The notes: a model not told the origin generated them from the sequence alone. 44,083 nucleotides of DNA from Caballeronia sp. BR00000012568055 (GCF_029439455.1 NZ_JAQFVG010000199.1:11271-55353), one strand, 5' to 3'. Shown: positions 8,140 to 17,606, counted from the first letter of the stretch. Numbers and translations are program-made.

Positions 8140-8326
8140 CCACAACGAGTCGATTCGTGTCGAAGCATTGATTGTGTAATCACTGCCGTACCAGCGCATG
8201 AGGCCGTGTGTCTGACCCCTCGCGCCCCGTCCCTCCCCCCATCCGCGCTACCATATCCCCCAGCCCGCTTTAACCCCAAACCCCTGTTAGCAGCAACAAC
8301 AGCAAGCAACCTCAGCCGGAGTGCCC

Positions 8327-10504
8327 ATGAACGACATGACCCAACAGCACGGCCTCAAGATCGCCACGAGTCTCGCCAGGTTCGTCGAGGAAGAAGCGAT
8401 TCCCGGCACGGGCATCGAGAGCGCCGCCTTCTGGCAAGGCTTCGATGCGCTGGTGCATGATCTCGCGCCCAAGAATCGTGCGCTGCTCGCCGAGCGCGAT
8501 CGTCTGCAGACGGAGCTGGATAACTGGCATCGCAGTAATCCCGGTCCGGTGCGCGATCTGCGTGCGTATCGCGCGTTTCTGGAAGGCATCGGTTATATCG
8601 TGCCCACGCCCGCGCAAGTGCGCGCCACGACCGCCAATGTCGATAGTGAAATCGCCCATCAGGCCGGTCCGCAACTGGTCGTGCCGCTGTCCAATCTGCG
8701 CTATGCGCTTAACGCCGCCAACGCGCGCTGGGGCAGCCTCTACGACGCGCTATACGGCACCGACGCCATCGACGAAAAAGACGGCGCGGAGCGTACCGCG
8801 CAGTTCAATCCGAAGCGCGGCGCGAAAGTGATCGCCTACGCGCGTGCCTTTCTCGATGACAACGCGCCGCTCGATCACGGCTCGCACGCGGATGCCACGA
8901 AATACAGCGTCGAACAAGGTCAGCTCGTCGTCACGCTGAAAAGCGGCAAGAGCGGTCTCGCCAATCCCGAGCAATTCACCGGTTATCAGGGCGACGCGAA
9001 AGAGCCGTCCGCCATTCTGCTCAAGCACAACGACCTGCACTTCGAGATTCAGATCGATGCCAACAGCGACATCGGCAAAACGGATGGCGCGCATGTGAAG
9101 GACGTGCTGATGGAAGCGGCGGTGAGCACGATCATCGACTGTGAAGATTCGGTCGCGGCCGTGGATGCCGCCGACAAGACGCAGCTTTATCGCAACTGGC
9201 TCGGGCTGATGCAGGGCCATCTGTCGGAACAGGTCACCAAGAACGGCAAGAGCTTTACGCGCAGCATGAATCCGGATCGCGAATACGCGTCGCCGGATGG
9301 CTCGAAGCAAGTGAAACTGCATGGGCGTTCGCTGCTGTTCATCCGCAATGTCGGCCATCTGATGACGAACCCCGCCGTGATCGATCGCGACGGAAACGAA
9401 ATTCCCGAAGGCATTCTCGATGGCGTGATGACCACGCTCGGCGCACTGCACGATCTGAAAAACAAGATGAACTCGCGCACGGGTTCCATCTATATCGTCA
9501 AGCCGAAGCAGCATGGGCCGGCCGAAGTCGCGTTCTCGGACGAACTGTTTTCGCGGATCGAAGACTTGCTGAAGCTGCCGCGTAACACCATCAAAATGGG
9601 CATCATGGATGAGGAGCGCCGCACCAGCGTGAATCTGAAGGCGTGCATCGGCGCGGCGGCGGCGCGCGTGGCGTTTATCAACACGGGCTTTCTGGATCGC
9701 ACCGGGGACGAGATGCATTCGTCGATGGAAGCCGGCCCGATGATGCGCAAGGGCGATATGAAGTCGTCCGCCTGGATTCAGGCATATGAGCGCAGCAACG
9801 TGCTGGTCGGCCTGAACACGGGCTTGCGTGGCCGCGCGCAAATCGGCAAGGGCATGTGGGCGATGCCCGACCTCATGCACGCAATGTTGGAGCAGAAGAT
9901 CGGCCATCCGAAAGCGGGCGCGAATACCGCATGGGTGCCGTCACCAACCGCCGCCACGCTGCATGCGCTGCATTATCACAAGATCGATGTGCAACACGTT
10001 CAGGAAGAACTCGAAAGCGCCGATTACGACTCGCTGAAAAACGAATTGCTCGATGGCCTGCTGACCATTCCCGTGGTCGATAAACCGTCGTGGTCGGAAG
10101 AGGACATCAAGAACGAAATCGAGAATAACGCGCAGGGCATTCTTGGTTACGTGGTGCGCTGGGTCGATCAGGGCGTCGGTTGCTCGAAGGTGCCGGATAT
10201 TCACGATGTCGGCCTGATGGAAGACCGCGCGACGCTGCGTATTTCAAGCCAGCATCTGGCGAACTGGCTGCGTCACGGCATCGTCACGGAAGAACAGGTG
10301 CGCAAGACGCTGGAGCGCATGGCGGCGGTCGTCGATAAGCAAAATGAAGGCGATGCGTCGTATCGCCCGATGGCGCCGTCGTTCGATGCCTCGCTTGCGT
10401 TCAAGGCGGCGTGCGCGCTCGTGTTCGAAGGACGCACGCAGCCGAGCGGCTATACGGAACCCTTGCTGCACAAGTTCCGTCTGGCGGCGAAGCAGTCCAC
10501 CTAA
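8327..10504 (+). CDS. glcB: Malate synthase G
   Basis: 725 residues, the normal length for isoform G. It condenses glyoxylate with acetyl-CoA to malate in the cytoplasm, completing the glyoxylate shunt or glycolate use. Characteristic segments are [13 protein letters not shown] (early middle), [17 protein letters not shown] (mid-protein; Mg and substrate loop) and the C-terminal [23 protein letters not shown], holding the catalytic Asp. ATG 8327 is 5 bases after GGAG; GTG 8321 and ATG 8336 are possible alternatives. It stands alone, with no glc or ace genes adjacent. Confidence 0.97.
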   Translation: MNDMTQQHGLKIATSLARFVEEEAIPGTGIESAAFWQGFDALVHDLAPKNRALLAERDRLQTELDNWHRSNPGPVRDLRAYRAFLEGIGYIVPTPAQVRATTANVDSEIAHQAGPQLVVPLSNLRYALNAANARWGSLYDALYGTDAIDEKDGAERTAQFNPKRGAKVIAYARAFLDDNAPLDHGSHADATKYSVEQGQLVVTLKSGKSGLANPEQFTGYQGDAKEPSAILLKHNDLHFEIQIDANSDIGKTDGAHVKDVLMEAAVSTIIDCEDSVAAVDAADKTQLYRNWLGLMQGHLSEQVTKNGKSFTRSMNPDREYASPDGSKQVKLHGRSLLFIRNVGHLMTNPAVIDRDGNEIPEGILDGVMTTLGALHDLKNKMNSRTGSIYIVKPKQHGPAEVAFSDELFSRIEDLLKLPRNTIKMGIMDEERRTSVNLKACIGAAAARVAFINTGFLDRTGDEMHSSMEAGPMMRKGDMKSSAWIQAYERSNVLVGLNTGLRGRAQIGKGMWAMPDLMHAMLEQKIGHPKAGANTAWVPSPTAATLHALHYHKIDVQHVQEELESADYDSLKNELLDGLLTIPVVDKPSWSEEDIKNEIENNAQGILGYVVRWVDQGVGCSKVPDIHDVGLMEDRATLRISSQHLANWLRHGIVTEEQVRKTLERMAAVVDKQNEGDASYRPMAPSFDASLAFKAACALVFEGRTQPSGYTEPLLHKFRLAAKQST

Positions 10505-10523
10505 CGCGCTTTTAGAAAGCGCG
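10505..10523. terminator. Inverted repeat between glcB and the tautomerase gene
   Basis: CGCGCTTT (10505-10512), loop TAG, AAAGCGCG (10516-10523). It starts at the first base after the glcB stop, between two convergent genes. Neither strand shows a good T run, so termination is only suggested by position. Confidence 0.4.
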
Positions 10524-10539
10524 GCGGCGGGTTATTCAC

Positions 10540-10725
10540 TCATTGCTCCGACCAGAGCTTGCCCGCCGTCGCCCAGTTCTCGCGTTTCACATCGGTCAGA
10601 ATGATATCGACCGAACCGGGTTCGCAGCCGAGCGTCTCGCACGTGGTGCGCGTGATCGCCTCGACGAACTTGCGCTTCTCGTCCACCGTGCGGCCTTCGA
10701 AAAGCTGGATGTTGAATGTCGGCAT
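10540..10725 (-). CDS. 4-oxalocrotonate tautomerase family protein
   Basis: 61 residues from the ATG at 10725, which gives MPTFNIQLFEGR. Removal of Met leaves Pro1, the catalytic base of this superfamily. GGAGA precedes this ATG by 8 bases, while two ATGs just upstream lie too close. A conserved basic residue follows in the EGRTVDEKR stretch. Members isomerise 2-hydroxymuconate-type enols or dehalogenate small acids. It is the last gene of a run with the class II aldolase (24 bases upstream) and the urea transporter. The substrate is unknown; a keto-enol intermediate of the aldolase pathway is the natural guess. Confidence 0.88.
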   Translation of the reverse strand: MPTFNIQLFEGRTVDEKRKFVEAITRTTCETLGCEPGSVDIILTDVKRENWATAGKLWSEQ

Positions 10726-10749
10726 GTGCATGTTCTCCAATCAGAAGGT

Positions 10750-11526
10750 TTAATCTCGATACGACGGATCGATGCGGTCCAGCATGCGCAGCAGCGCAGG
10801 CCATTCCAGCGCGCCTTCGACCGCATCGTCATCGTGCAATTGAGCGGCGGTGCGCGTGACCACGTCCGGCGTCGGCACGATCATCTTGCTCACGCCCGCC
10901 AGCGCGCGAAGCTGAATATCACATGCCTTGACGAGCATATCCATCAGCACATAAGCCTCGGCAATCGTGCGCCCGAGCGTCAGCGGGCCGTGATTGCGCA
11001 ACAGCATCGCGCGATGCGGCCCGAGGCTTTTGACGAGCCGCGCGCCTTCCGCAGGCGAAAACGCCAGGCCTTCGTAATCGTGATACGCGAGATGGCCGTG
11101 AAAGCGCATCGCGTGCTGCGACGCGGGCAGCAAACCGTGCGGCTGCGTCGATACGGCGATGGCTTCGCGCACATGCAGATGCATCACGCAGACGGCGTCA
11201 TCGCGCGCGGCGTGCACCGCGCCATGCAGCGCGAAGCCGGTCGCGTTCACCGGATGCGCGCTGTCGCCGATCACGTTGCCATCGATATCGATCTTGACGA
11301 GATTGCTGGCGGTGATTTCATCGAACATCAAGCCGAACGGGTTGATCAGAAAGCGGCCCGGCTCGCCCGGCACGCTGGCGGAAATATGCGTGTAGACGAC
11401 ATCGTCCCAGCCGTTTTTGGCGATCAGCCGATACGCCGCCGCGAGATCGACGCGCGCCGCCTGCTCCGCCGCCGTGCGCGGCCCGCTTTCCGCGATACGC
11501 CGCTCAGGCGTGTGGGTGAACGACAT
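10750..11526 (-). CDS. Class II aldolase/adducin family protein
   Basis: 258 residues. The fold matches the fuculose/rhamnulose-phosphate aldolase family, with metal ligands H116 and H118 in VMHLHVRE and H179 in LLRNHG; the conserved HGAVH stretch is at 101-105. Close relatives include stand-alone aldolases/decarboxylases of unknown substrate and adducin-like proteins. AAGGAG lies 5-6 bases before the ATG. Its start overlaps the end of the urea transporter gene by 23 bases and the tautomerase gene follows, so the three are probably cotranscribed. Confidence 0.9.
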   Translation of the reverse strand: MSFTHTPERRIAESGPRTAAEQAARVDLAAAYRLIAKNGWDDVVYTHISASVPGEPGRFLINPFGLMFDEITASNLVKIDIDGNVIGDSAHPVNATGFALHGAVHAARDDAVCVMHLHVREAIAVSTQPHGLLPASQHAMRFHGHLAYHDYEGLAFSPAEGARLVKSLGPHRAMLLRNHGPLTLGRTIAEAYVLMDMLVKACDIQLRALAGVSKMIVPTPDVVTRTAAQLHDDDAVEGALEWPALLRMLDRIDPSYRD

Positions 11527-12418
11527 GCGACTCTCCTTTTAAACGCGCGATACGCACGCGCCGGTCCGCCGCAATCACCGCCCACGACGCCAGCACGAAC
11601 GGCGCGGTGAGCGCAGCAATACCGAGACAATCGATCGCGCGTTCGATCAACACGGCCAGCACGATCGCGACGAGCGCGTGGCGACGTCCGAGCGGCGCGG
11701 CGGCCAGCGCGGCCAGCGCGGCGTTGAAACCGCATGCGCCGGACAGCACGACGACATCGCTTGCGCCGCCGAGCGCATGAAGCAACGCGCCGAGCAGACT
11801 GCCGAACAGCGCCCAGCCCGCACGCGATGGCCGCGACGCCGCCAGCCCCAGCGCGATCAGCACGCCCGCCAGCGCGCCGGTCGCGAAAGTGATCGGCGCG
11901 AGACCGGCGAACGCGGCTTCGAACATCGGCAAGAGACCGGCGGCGACTTGCGGGATCGCGCCGGTATCGCCGCGATCGGCGAACAGCGGCAACCAGCACC
12001 AGGTCACGATGATCGCCGGAGCGGAGAACATCGGCAAGCCGAAGCGCGCGAGCTTCGGCGCGAGTTTGCCCGCGAGAAAGGTTGCGCCCATCGCCGCGAC
12101 GATCGCGATGGCGGCGGCTTGCGAATCGTCACGAATGAAGGCGAAGGCGGCGAGCGCGGCGAGCGCGCCGTTGAACCCGTAGAGATCGTCGCGGAAGAAC
12201 AGCGATTCCTCAGGCTCGATGATGTAGGCGATCACCTTGCCGACCAGCGTGCCGATCAGCAATCCGCACGCGAGACGCGGACTCGCGCAGGCGACGGCCA
12301 GCAACACGAGCGCGCCGGTCGCGGCATGCGGTTGCAGCACGATCTGCCCGATTGCGCGCGCAAAACTTTGGAGAGGATGATCGCCGGAACGGGCGTCGGA
12401 GGAAAAAGCGGAGGACAT
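11504..12418 (-). CDS. Urea transporter family membrane protein
   Basis: 304 residues from ATG 12418; an in-frame ATG at 12451 adds 11 residues, and neither has a clear ribosome-binding site. The protein is almost entirely hydrophobic and is built from two similar halves: GFNGALAALAAFA in the first and GFNAALAALAAAP in the second. These are the inverted-repeat selectivity-filter segments of UT-type urea channels. It should allow passive urea (or small amide) entry. There are no urease genes nearby; instead it leads an operon with a class II aldolase and a tautomerase, so the true substrate may not be urea. Confidence 0.82.
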   Translation of the reverse strand: MSSAFSSDARSGDHPLQSFARAIGQIVLQPHAATGALVLLAVACASPRLACGLLIGTLVGKVIAYIIEPEESLFFRDDLYGFNGALAALAAFAFIRDDSQAAAIAIVAAMGATFLAGKLAPKLARFGLPMFSAPAIIVTWCWLPLFADRGDTGAIPQVAAGLLPMFEAAFAGLAPITFATGALAGVLIALGLAASRPSRAGWALFGSLLGALLHALGGASDVVVLSGACGFNAALAALAAAPLGRRHALVAIVLAVLIERAIDCLGIAALTAPFVLASWAVIAADRRVRIARLKGESHVVHPHA

Positions 12419-12549
12419 GCGAGGCGGCTCGTTGAGGGGAGCCGCCAGCATAGTGCAGCGGGCGCGCGCCGTGAACAGGCGCGCCGTATAGCGGGTATCT
12501 GAAAGCGCGTCCTAACGCCTTAAAAACCTCGGACGCGTGCTGCAAACAG

Positions 12550-12753
12550 TCAGTTGTACGCCATCGGAACCAGCGGCGTGGTGTCGCCGGTCGCCGTCGT
12601 GTAGTTCAGATCCGAACTGAGTTTGACGAGATACGTGACGTTATCGCGGAAATTCGGGTGCTTTTCCCACGTGATGTAGCTTGCATCCACGACAGCGGAC
12701 AGCGTGAGCAGGGAAAACGCAATTTTTTCGAGCACTTCGTAGCGGCGGGCCAT
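12550..12753 (-). CDS. Small protein of unknown function, 67 residues
   Basis: Start at ATG 12753 (MARRYEVLEK), preceded by GAGGAAC at 5-8 bases; an upstream ATG at 12780 adds nine residues. Residues 9-25 (EKIAFSLLTLSAVVDAS) form a moderately hydrophobic helix, followed by a polar tail with NFRDNVTYLVKLSSDLNY. No family recognised. It is isolated on the minus strand, with a large imperfect hairpin (12784-12817) directly upstream of its leader. Confidence 0.65.
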   Translation of the reverse strand: MARRYEVLEKIAFSLLTLSAVVDASYITWEKHPNFRDNVTYLVKLSSDLNYTTATGDTTPLVPMAYN

Positions 12754-12783
12754 GATTTGTTCCTCAACTTTGAGAAACATTGT

Positions 12784-12817
12784 AACAGACTATAGGGTTT
12801 TCCCCTAAGGGTCTGTT
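12784..12817 (-). promoter_or_regulatory. Two-step hairpin upstream of the 67-residue gene
   Basis: Outer arms AACAGAC (12784-12790) and GTCTGTT (12811-12817) enclose inner arms TAGGG (12793-12797) and CCCTA (12803-12807). It lies 31 bases upstream of the chosen ATG and 54 bases after the alcohol dehydrogenase stop. With no U tract it could be a leader structure or an operator dyad. Confidence 0.45.
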
Positions 12818-12870
12818 GCAACGCCGCAAATCCGCCGCCATACTTGACGTTGCGCTCCGGCCCTTTCTTT

Positions 12871-14010
12871 TTACATCGATGCGTCGAGCATCGCCTCATA
12901 GTCTTCGGACGATGCCTCGCGCGGATTCGTCTTATGACTGTGATCCTTCAGCGCCCCAGCGATGATCCGTGGGAAAAGATCGCGCGTCACGCCGAGTTCC
13001 GTAAGCCCGCGCGGCAATCCGAGCGTCGCGGTCATCTGGCGCACGGCTTCGCCGACTTCATCGCCGGATTGCAGACCCATTGCCTGCGCGATGCGGTCGA
13101 GCTTGCCCTCCTCCTGCATCGACGGCGCGCTGCTGTTGAACGCGATCACCGCCGGCAAGAAAATGGCGTTGAGCGTGCCGTGATGCAGCTTCGGATTGAT
13201 GCCGCCCAGCGAATGCGACAGGCTGTGCACGCAGCCCAGCCCCTTTTGAAACGCAAGCGCGCCCTGCATCGACGCGCTCATCATATTGAGCCGCGCCACG
13301 CGATCCGAACCGTCACGCGTCGCACGCTCGATATGCCGCCACGCGCGCCACAAACCGTCCAACGCGATGCCGTCGGCGGGCGCGTTGAACACCGGCGCCA
13401 TGAACGTCTCCAGACAATGCGCGATGGCGTCCATGCCGGTCGCGGCGGTCAGCATGGGCGGCAGGCCGAGCGTGAGTTCGGGATCGCAGATGGCGACTTT
13501 CGGCACCACGTGCGGCGAGATCACGCCGACCTTGCGGCCATCGTCGAGAATCAGGATTGCGCCGCGCCCGACTTCGCTGCCGGTGCCCGCTGTCGTGGGA
13601 ATCGCGATCACGGGCGCGGTTTTCGCGGTGATGCGCGCAAGGCCGCCTTCGATCACCGCGAAGCTCACCAGCGGTCCTTCGTGCGTCGCGCAGACGGCCA
13701 CGCCCTTGGCCAGATCGATCGATGAACCGCCGCCCACGGCGATCACGCCATCGCACGCGTTCTCCTGAAACATGCCGACGGCTTCGCGCACGGCGGCTTC
13801 GTTCGGATTCGGCGGGGTGGCATCGAACACCGGCACGGGCGATGCAGCACCGAGCGCATCGAGTACGCGGTCGAGCAATCCCGCCGCGCGGATGCCCGCA
13901 TCGGTCACGATCAGCGGACGGCGAATGCCGATGCGTTCGCATTCACCCGCGAGCAGGCGCAGCGCGCCGAAGTCGAATTGAATCTGCGTGATGTAATTGA
14001 TGAGGGACAT
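12871..14010 (-). CDS. Iron-containing (group III) alcohol dehydrogenase
   Basis: 379 residues, normal length. NAD(P)-binding GGGSSIDLAKG is at 93-103 and TTAGTGSEVGRG at 139-150. Metal ligands D194 and H198 (MDAIAHCLE) are present, with the later His residues in GCVHSLSHSLGG and LHHGTLNA. It interconverts an alcohol and an aldehyde or ketone in the cytoplasm; the substrate is not predictable, and maleylacetate reductases share the fold. It faces a LysR gene across 127 bases containing a long inverted repeat, so control by that regulator is likely. Confidence 0.93.
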   Translation of the reverse strand: MSLINYITQIQFDFGALRLLAGECERIGIRRPLIVTDAGIRAAGLLDRVLDALGAASPVPVFDATPPNPNEAAVREAVGMFQENACDGVIAVGGGSSIDLAKGVAVCATHEGPLVSFAVIEGGLARITAKTAPVIAIPTTAGTGSEVGRGAILILDDGRKVGVISPHVVPKVAICDPELTLGLPPMLTAATGMDAIAHCLETFMAPVFNAPADGIALDGLWRAWRHIERATRDGSDRVARLNMMSASMQGALAFQKGLGCVHSLSHSLGGINPKLHHGTLNAIFLPAVIAFNSSAPSMQEEGKLDRIAQAMGLQSGDEVGEAVRQMTATLGLPRGLTELGVTRDLFPRIIAGALKDHSHKTNPREASSEDYEAMLDASM

Positions 14011-14022
14011 GGTGACGGTGAC

Positions 14023-14120
14023 TTGACGAAAGGTTATAGGCGTGTCAACCCGAAGAGTATACGGCGCGCGGCGGTCACGCGATACTGACGGCTGTTGATA
14101 CCGCTATAACTTTTCGTCAA
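14023..14120. promoter_or_regulatory. Large inverted repeat in the alcohol dehydrogenase/LysR divergent promoter region
   Basis: TTGACGAAAGGTTATAG (14023-14039) is the reverse complement of 14104-14120 at 16 of 17 positions, with 64 bases between. The two arms lie just upstream of the two divergent starts (14010 minus and 14138 plus). This is the expected place for paired regulator sites that control both genes. Confidence 0.7.
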
Positions 14121-14137
14121 GGCAGAAAACACGCACC

Positions 14138-15064
14138 ATGACGCCCTCGCTCGATTCAATCATCTCGCGTCTGCACGTCAAGCAACTCAGGCTATTGATG
14201 GCGCTGGAAGAACGCGGCTCGCTGCTCGGCGCGGCGAAGCAGCTTGCGCTGACGCAGCCTGGCGCGAGCAAGGCGCTGCATGAAATCGAAACGACGTTCG
14301 GCACGCCGCTGTTCGTGCGCACCAATCGCGGTTTGGAACCGAATGCCGTGGGCCATTGTGTGATTCGATACGCGCGGCTGATTCACACAGATCTCGCGCA
14401 TCTGCGTGAAGAACTCGCGGGTTTGATGCGCGGGCACGGCGGGCGCGTGTCGGTCGGCGTCATCATGGGCGCAGTGCCGCTCGTCACCGATGCGATAACC
14501 GCAATCGGCATGCGTCAGCCGGAGATGTCGGTGGAACTCGTCGAAGATACGAGCGCGAGTCTGCTCGCTCTGATCGATGCAGGCAGGCTTGATCTCGCGG
14601 TGTGTCGCACGAGCGTGAGTCAGACGCCGTATCTGTATGACAGCGTGATCGTGCAGGAAGAAACGCTGGCGGTGATCGCCAATACGCAGCATCCGCTGGC
14701 GCAACGCAAGCGCATTCGCCTCAAGGATCTCGCGCAGCATCGCTGGGTGGTTTATCGCGCGAACATGCCGATGCGTCTGTTGCTCGAACGCGAATTCCAC
14801 GACGCGGGCCTGCGTTTCCCGACCAATCTGCTGGAAACGACTTCGGCCTTTGCGACGCTTGCGCTCTTGCAAAAGAATCCGTCGCTGGTTGCGCTCGTAT
14901 CCGTCGATGTCGCGCGTTTTTGCACGGCGCACGGCATCGTGTGCAGCTTGCCGTTAACGCTCGCGTCGCGCAGCGAGCCATACGAACTCGTCACGCGACG
15001 CGATGCGCCACGTTCGCCCGGCGTCGAACTGATGATGCGGGCGATCGTGGAAGCATCGACGTGA
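14138..15064 (+). CDS. LysR-type transcriptional regulator
   Basis: 308 residues. The N-terminal winged helix-turn-helix is clear (LMALEERGSLLGAAKQLALTQPGASKALHEIE, about 20-51), followed by the FVRTNRGLEP linker and a periplasmic-binding-like effector domain from about 90. It resembles the GalR/Cbl-like pca-type branch in which the recognition helix reads TQPGASKAL. It is transcribed divergently from the iron alcohol dehydrogenase, its probable target, across the 14023-14120 repeat. It is convergent with the downstream SDR, with 1 base between stops. Confidence 0.93.
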   Translation: MTPSLDSIISRLHVKQLRLLMALEERGSLLGAAKQLALTQPGASKALHEIETTFGTPLFVRTNRGLEPNAVGHCVIRYARLIHTDLAHLREELAGLMRGHGGRVSVGVIMGAVPLVTDAITAIGMRQPEMSVELVEDTSASLLALIDAGRLDLAVCRTSVSQTPYLYDSVIVQEETLAVIANTQHPLAQRKRIRLKDLAQHRWVVYRANMPMRLLLEREFHDAGLRFPTNLLETTSAFATLALLQKNPSLVALVSVDVARFCTAHGIVCSLPLTLASRSEPYELVTRRDAPRSPGVELMMRAIVEAST

Positions 15065-15065
15065 A

Positions 15066-15812
15066 TTAACGCATACCGCCGCTGGCGATCAGCGATTCGC
15101 CGGTCATCCAGCGTGCGTCATCGGAAGCGAGGAAAGTGGCAATAGCTGCTATATCGTCCGGTTGACCGAGACGGCCGAGCGGCGTTTGAGCGAGCGCCAT
15201 GGCATCGAAATCTCCGCCGATCACGCCGGCCGCATGTGTGCCTTCGGTGACGACCACGCCCGGATTGATCGAATTGACGCGAATCTTGCGCGGGCCGAGT
15301 TCCTTGGCGAGCACGCCGGTGATGGCATCGACCGCGCCTTTGGTGCCGCTGTACACGGCAGTTGTCGGCGGCGTGATGCGGCTCACCACCGAACTCACGT
15401 TGATGATGCTCGCGCCTTCGCCCAGATGCTTGACCGCTGCTTGCGTGGTCAGCAACACGCCGAGCACGTTCACATTGAACTGCTTATGGAAATGTTCTTC
15501 GGTGACTTCTTCAATTGCGCCGAATTCGTAGATGCCCGAGTTATTGACCAGAATATCCAGCCGTCCGTACGTTTCGATCGCCGCATTCACGATACCTTGC
15601 GCATCCGCCGCTCTCGAGACATCGCCGCCCACCGCAATCGCACGGCCGTTCTTCGCGGTGATTTCAGCGACTACTGCATCCGCGCCCGCTTTGCTGCTTG
15701 CATAATTTACCACGACCGCCGCGCCTTCTGCGGCCAGCGCCTTCGCGATTCCCGCGCCAATTCCCTTCGATGCGCCCGTCACAACGGCGACTTTGCCCTG
15801 GAGCTTGCTCAT
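15066..15812 (-). CDS. Short-chain dehydrogenase/reductase
   Basis: 248 residues from ATG 15812 (MSKLQGKVAVVTG), which has AAGGGAAC upstream. The frame is open for 60 more codons, but that part lacks SDR homology. Classical SDR marks are TGASKGIGAG (NAD(P) binding), NNSG, the catalytic Ser in NVSSVVS and Y-x-x-x-K as YSGTK. The family resembles 3-oxoacyl-ACP reductase-like SDRs of unknown substrate. It is monocistronic here. Confidence 0.93.
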   Translation of the reverse strand: MSKLQGKVAVVTGASKGIGAGIAKALAAEGAAVVVNYASSKAGADAVVAEITAKNGRAIAVGGDVSRAADAQGIVNAAIETYGRLDILVNNSGIYEFGAIEEVTEEHFHKQFNVNVLGVLLTTQAAVKHLGEGASIINVSSVVSRITPPTTAVYSGTKGAVDAITGVLAKELGPRKIRVNSINPGVVVTEGTHAAGVIGGDFDAMALAQTPLGRLGQPDDIAAIATFLASDDARWMTGESLIASGGMR

Positions 15813-16072
15813 GTTCGTTCCCTTCGATTTAGGTTTCACTGCGGAATCCGTCGGAGCGTTGTTTCGGTCCGACCGGTTGCGTGGTGACAATGTAGACAGG
15901 TCGATGGACTGGATAAAGTGGCATCGGACGAATTGATTGGCGGGATTTGATGAACAATGATGCGTCGTAAGCGTGTGCAGAATGCGCGTCACGCGCTCAA
16001 GTTTCCCCCGCGCCTGCCGTCATTCAAAGTGAAGTCCCTGATCCGAACGCTGCTCGGACCGCTTTCACTAAA

Positions 16073-17272
16073 ATGGATCGACAAACCGAGGTCTACTCTC
16101 TGCCGCGCGGGCGCGTGGCGAACTGGCTGGCGCATGCGGGCAATGACATTCCCGAGCCGATCCGCGTCGCGCTGGTCGGCAGCCTGTTCGGCACGCTGCC
16201 GATTTTCGCGGGCGGCGTCTTCAATACCGTGCTCGTCGCATGGGTTCTGACGCGCCGTCACCCGACGCTCGCCTTTCATGTCTGGCTCGGGCTGGAAATC
16301 GCCGTGTGCCTGACGCGGCTGATCGTGCTCGTGATCGCGCGCCGCCGCGCCGTCGAAGGCAAAGCCACGCTCACGGATCTCTATGTGCTGCTCGCGCCGC
16401 TATGGGGCGCAACGGTCGGTTATGGCGCGCTCGTGAGCGTGCTGTCCGGCGACTGGGTTGCGGCCACGCTGTCGTTTCTGTCCGCCGCCGCGATGGTCGG
16501 CGGCATTTGCTTCCGCAATTTCGGCGCGCCGCGCCTGGTCGCGGTCATGATCTTTCTGTCGCTCGGGCCGTGCTGCATCGGCGCGCTGCTGGCCGGTGAA
16601 CCCACGCTCTGGCTCACGCTGCTGCAAATCCCGTTCTATCTCTTTGCGATGAGCGCCGCCGCGTGGCGTTTAAACGGCATGCTCGTATCGACGATGAAAG
16701 CCGAGCAGGAAAACGACCGCCGCGCGCGTCACGACGAACTCACCGGCTTATTGAACCGCGCCGGCCTGTTCTCCGCGATGCGCTCACGCGATTCCGGCGT
16801 GTACACCGGCACCGCGCTGCTTTATCTCGATCTCGACGGCTTCAAGACCGTCAATGATGCTCACGGTCACAAAGTCGGCGACACGCTGCTTGCGCTGGTG
16901 GCGCACCGTCTGCGTGAACTCGCGGGCGACGGCTCGTATGTCGCGCGTCTGGGCGGCGATGAGTTCGTGATCGTCGCGCCGCCGCAAACTGATCCACACA
17001 CACTCGCCGATGCCATCGTGCGCGAATTGGGCTTGCCGTTTCATATGAGCGGCCAACTCACGCTCAATATCGGCGCGAGCGTGGGCGTCGCCATGTTCGA
17101 ATGCGATCTCGACGAACTCGACGGCGTATTGCGCGATGCCGACAACGCGCTTTATGAAGCCAAGCGCGCAGGCAAACGCCGTTGGGTTGCGGCAACTGCG
17201 CTCGTGTTTCGCGAAACGCCCGCGCCCGAGAGCCGTCCGCTTGCGGACGATGCGCTCGGGCTCGTCGCCTGA
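16073..17272 (+). CDS. Membrane-bound diguanylate cyclase (GGDEF)
   Basis: 399 residues. Five to six hydrophobic segments occupy residues 30-200 with no recognisable periplasmic sensor domain. A GGDEF domain starts with RHDELTGLLNRAG (219-231) and carries an intact active motif GGDEF at 294-298, so it should make c-di-GMP from two GTP. The RxxD inhibitory site expected just before the motif is absent (sequence there is GDGSYVAR), so product inhibition through the I-site is not expected. No EAL domain. The start has no good ribosome-binding site, so it is uncertain. Confidence 0.92.
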   Translation: MDRQTEVYSLPRGRVANWLAHAGNDIPEPIRVALVGSLFGTLPIFAGGVFNTVLVAWVLTRRHPTLAFHVWLGLEIAVCLTRLIVLVIARRRAVEGKATLTDLYVLLAPLWGATVGYGALVSVLSGDWVAATLSFLSAAAMVGGICFRNFGAPRLVAVMIFLSLGPCCIGALLAGEPTLWLTLLQIPFYLFAMSAAAWRLNGMLVSTMKAEQENDRRARHDELTGLLNRAGLFSAMRSRDSGVYTGTALLYLDLDGFKTVNDAHGHKVGDTLLALVAHRLRELAGDGSYVARLGGDEFVIVAPPQTDPHTLADAIVRELGLPFHMSGQLTLNIGASVGVAMFECDLDELDGVLRDADNALYEAKRAGKRRWVAATALVFRETPAPESRPLADDALGLVA

Positions 17273-17285
17273 TCCGACAACGCGC

Positions 17286-17606
17286 TTACGGATGCGCGTA
17301 GATCGCGCCCAGTCCCGGCACATCATTCTGATTCGAATTCGACGCCACCTGATGCACGCCTGATTGCGAGGCGCCGCTCACCACTGCGCCATATGCCGTG
17401 CTGTCGTTCGAATGGATGCGTGCAAGCGCAGCCTGGATGTTGGTGGGATATTGCGTTTCATCGCTCGACGGGTTGTAGCCGGCCTTTTCCAGTTGAACCA
17501 GTTCGGCACGCACTTGCGCACGCGTCACGCCTTCGGTCGATTGCGCGAAAGACAGAACGGGAGCAGCGACGAGTGCGGCAACAGCGAGCAGTTTGATGGC
17601 TTTCAT
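17286..17606 (-). CDS. DUF4148 secreted small protein
   Basis: 106 residues. Sec signal peptide MKAIKLLAVAALVAAPVLSFAQ (cleavage after FAQ), then the DUF4148 pattern GVTRAQVRAELVQLEKAGYNPSSDETQYPTN... typical of Burkholderiaceae. These abundant small envelope proteins have no known activity. GGAG is 6 bases before ATG 17606. Its upstream region shares three short sequence blocks, in the same order, with the leader of the neighbouring Tat hydrolase. Confidence 0.93.
   Translation of the reverse strand: MKAIKLLAVAALVAAPVLSFAQSTEGVTRAQVRAELVQLEKAGYNPSSDETQYPTNIQAALARIHSNDSTAYGAVVSGASQSGVHQVASNSNQNDVPGLGAIYAHP

Noticed and set aside
8750..9907. 385-codon open frame antisense to glcB
   Set aside because: Lies wholly within malate synthase G; its translation shows no family features and mirrors the coding-strand codon bias.
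10543..11610. 355-codon plus-strand frame over the tautomerase and aldolase genes
   Set aside because: Composition dominated by Arg and His; the minus strand carries clear catalytic motifs and ribosome-binding sites.
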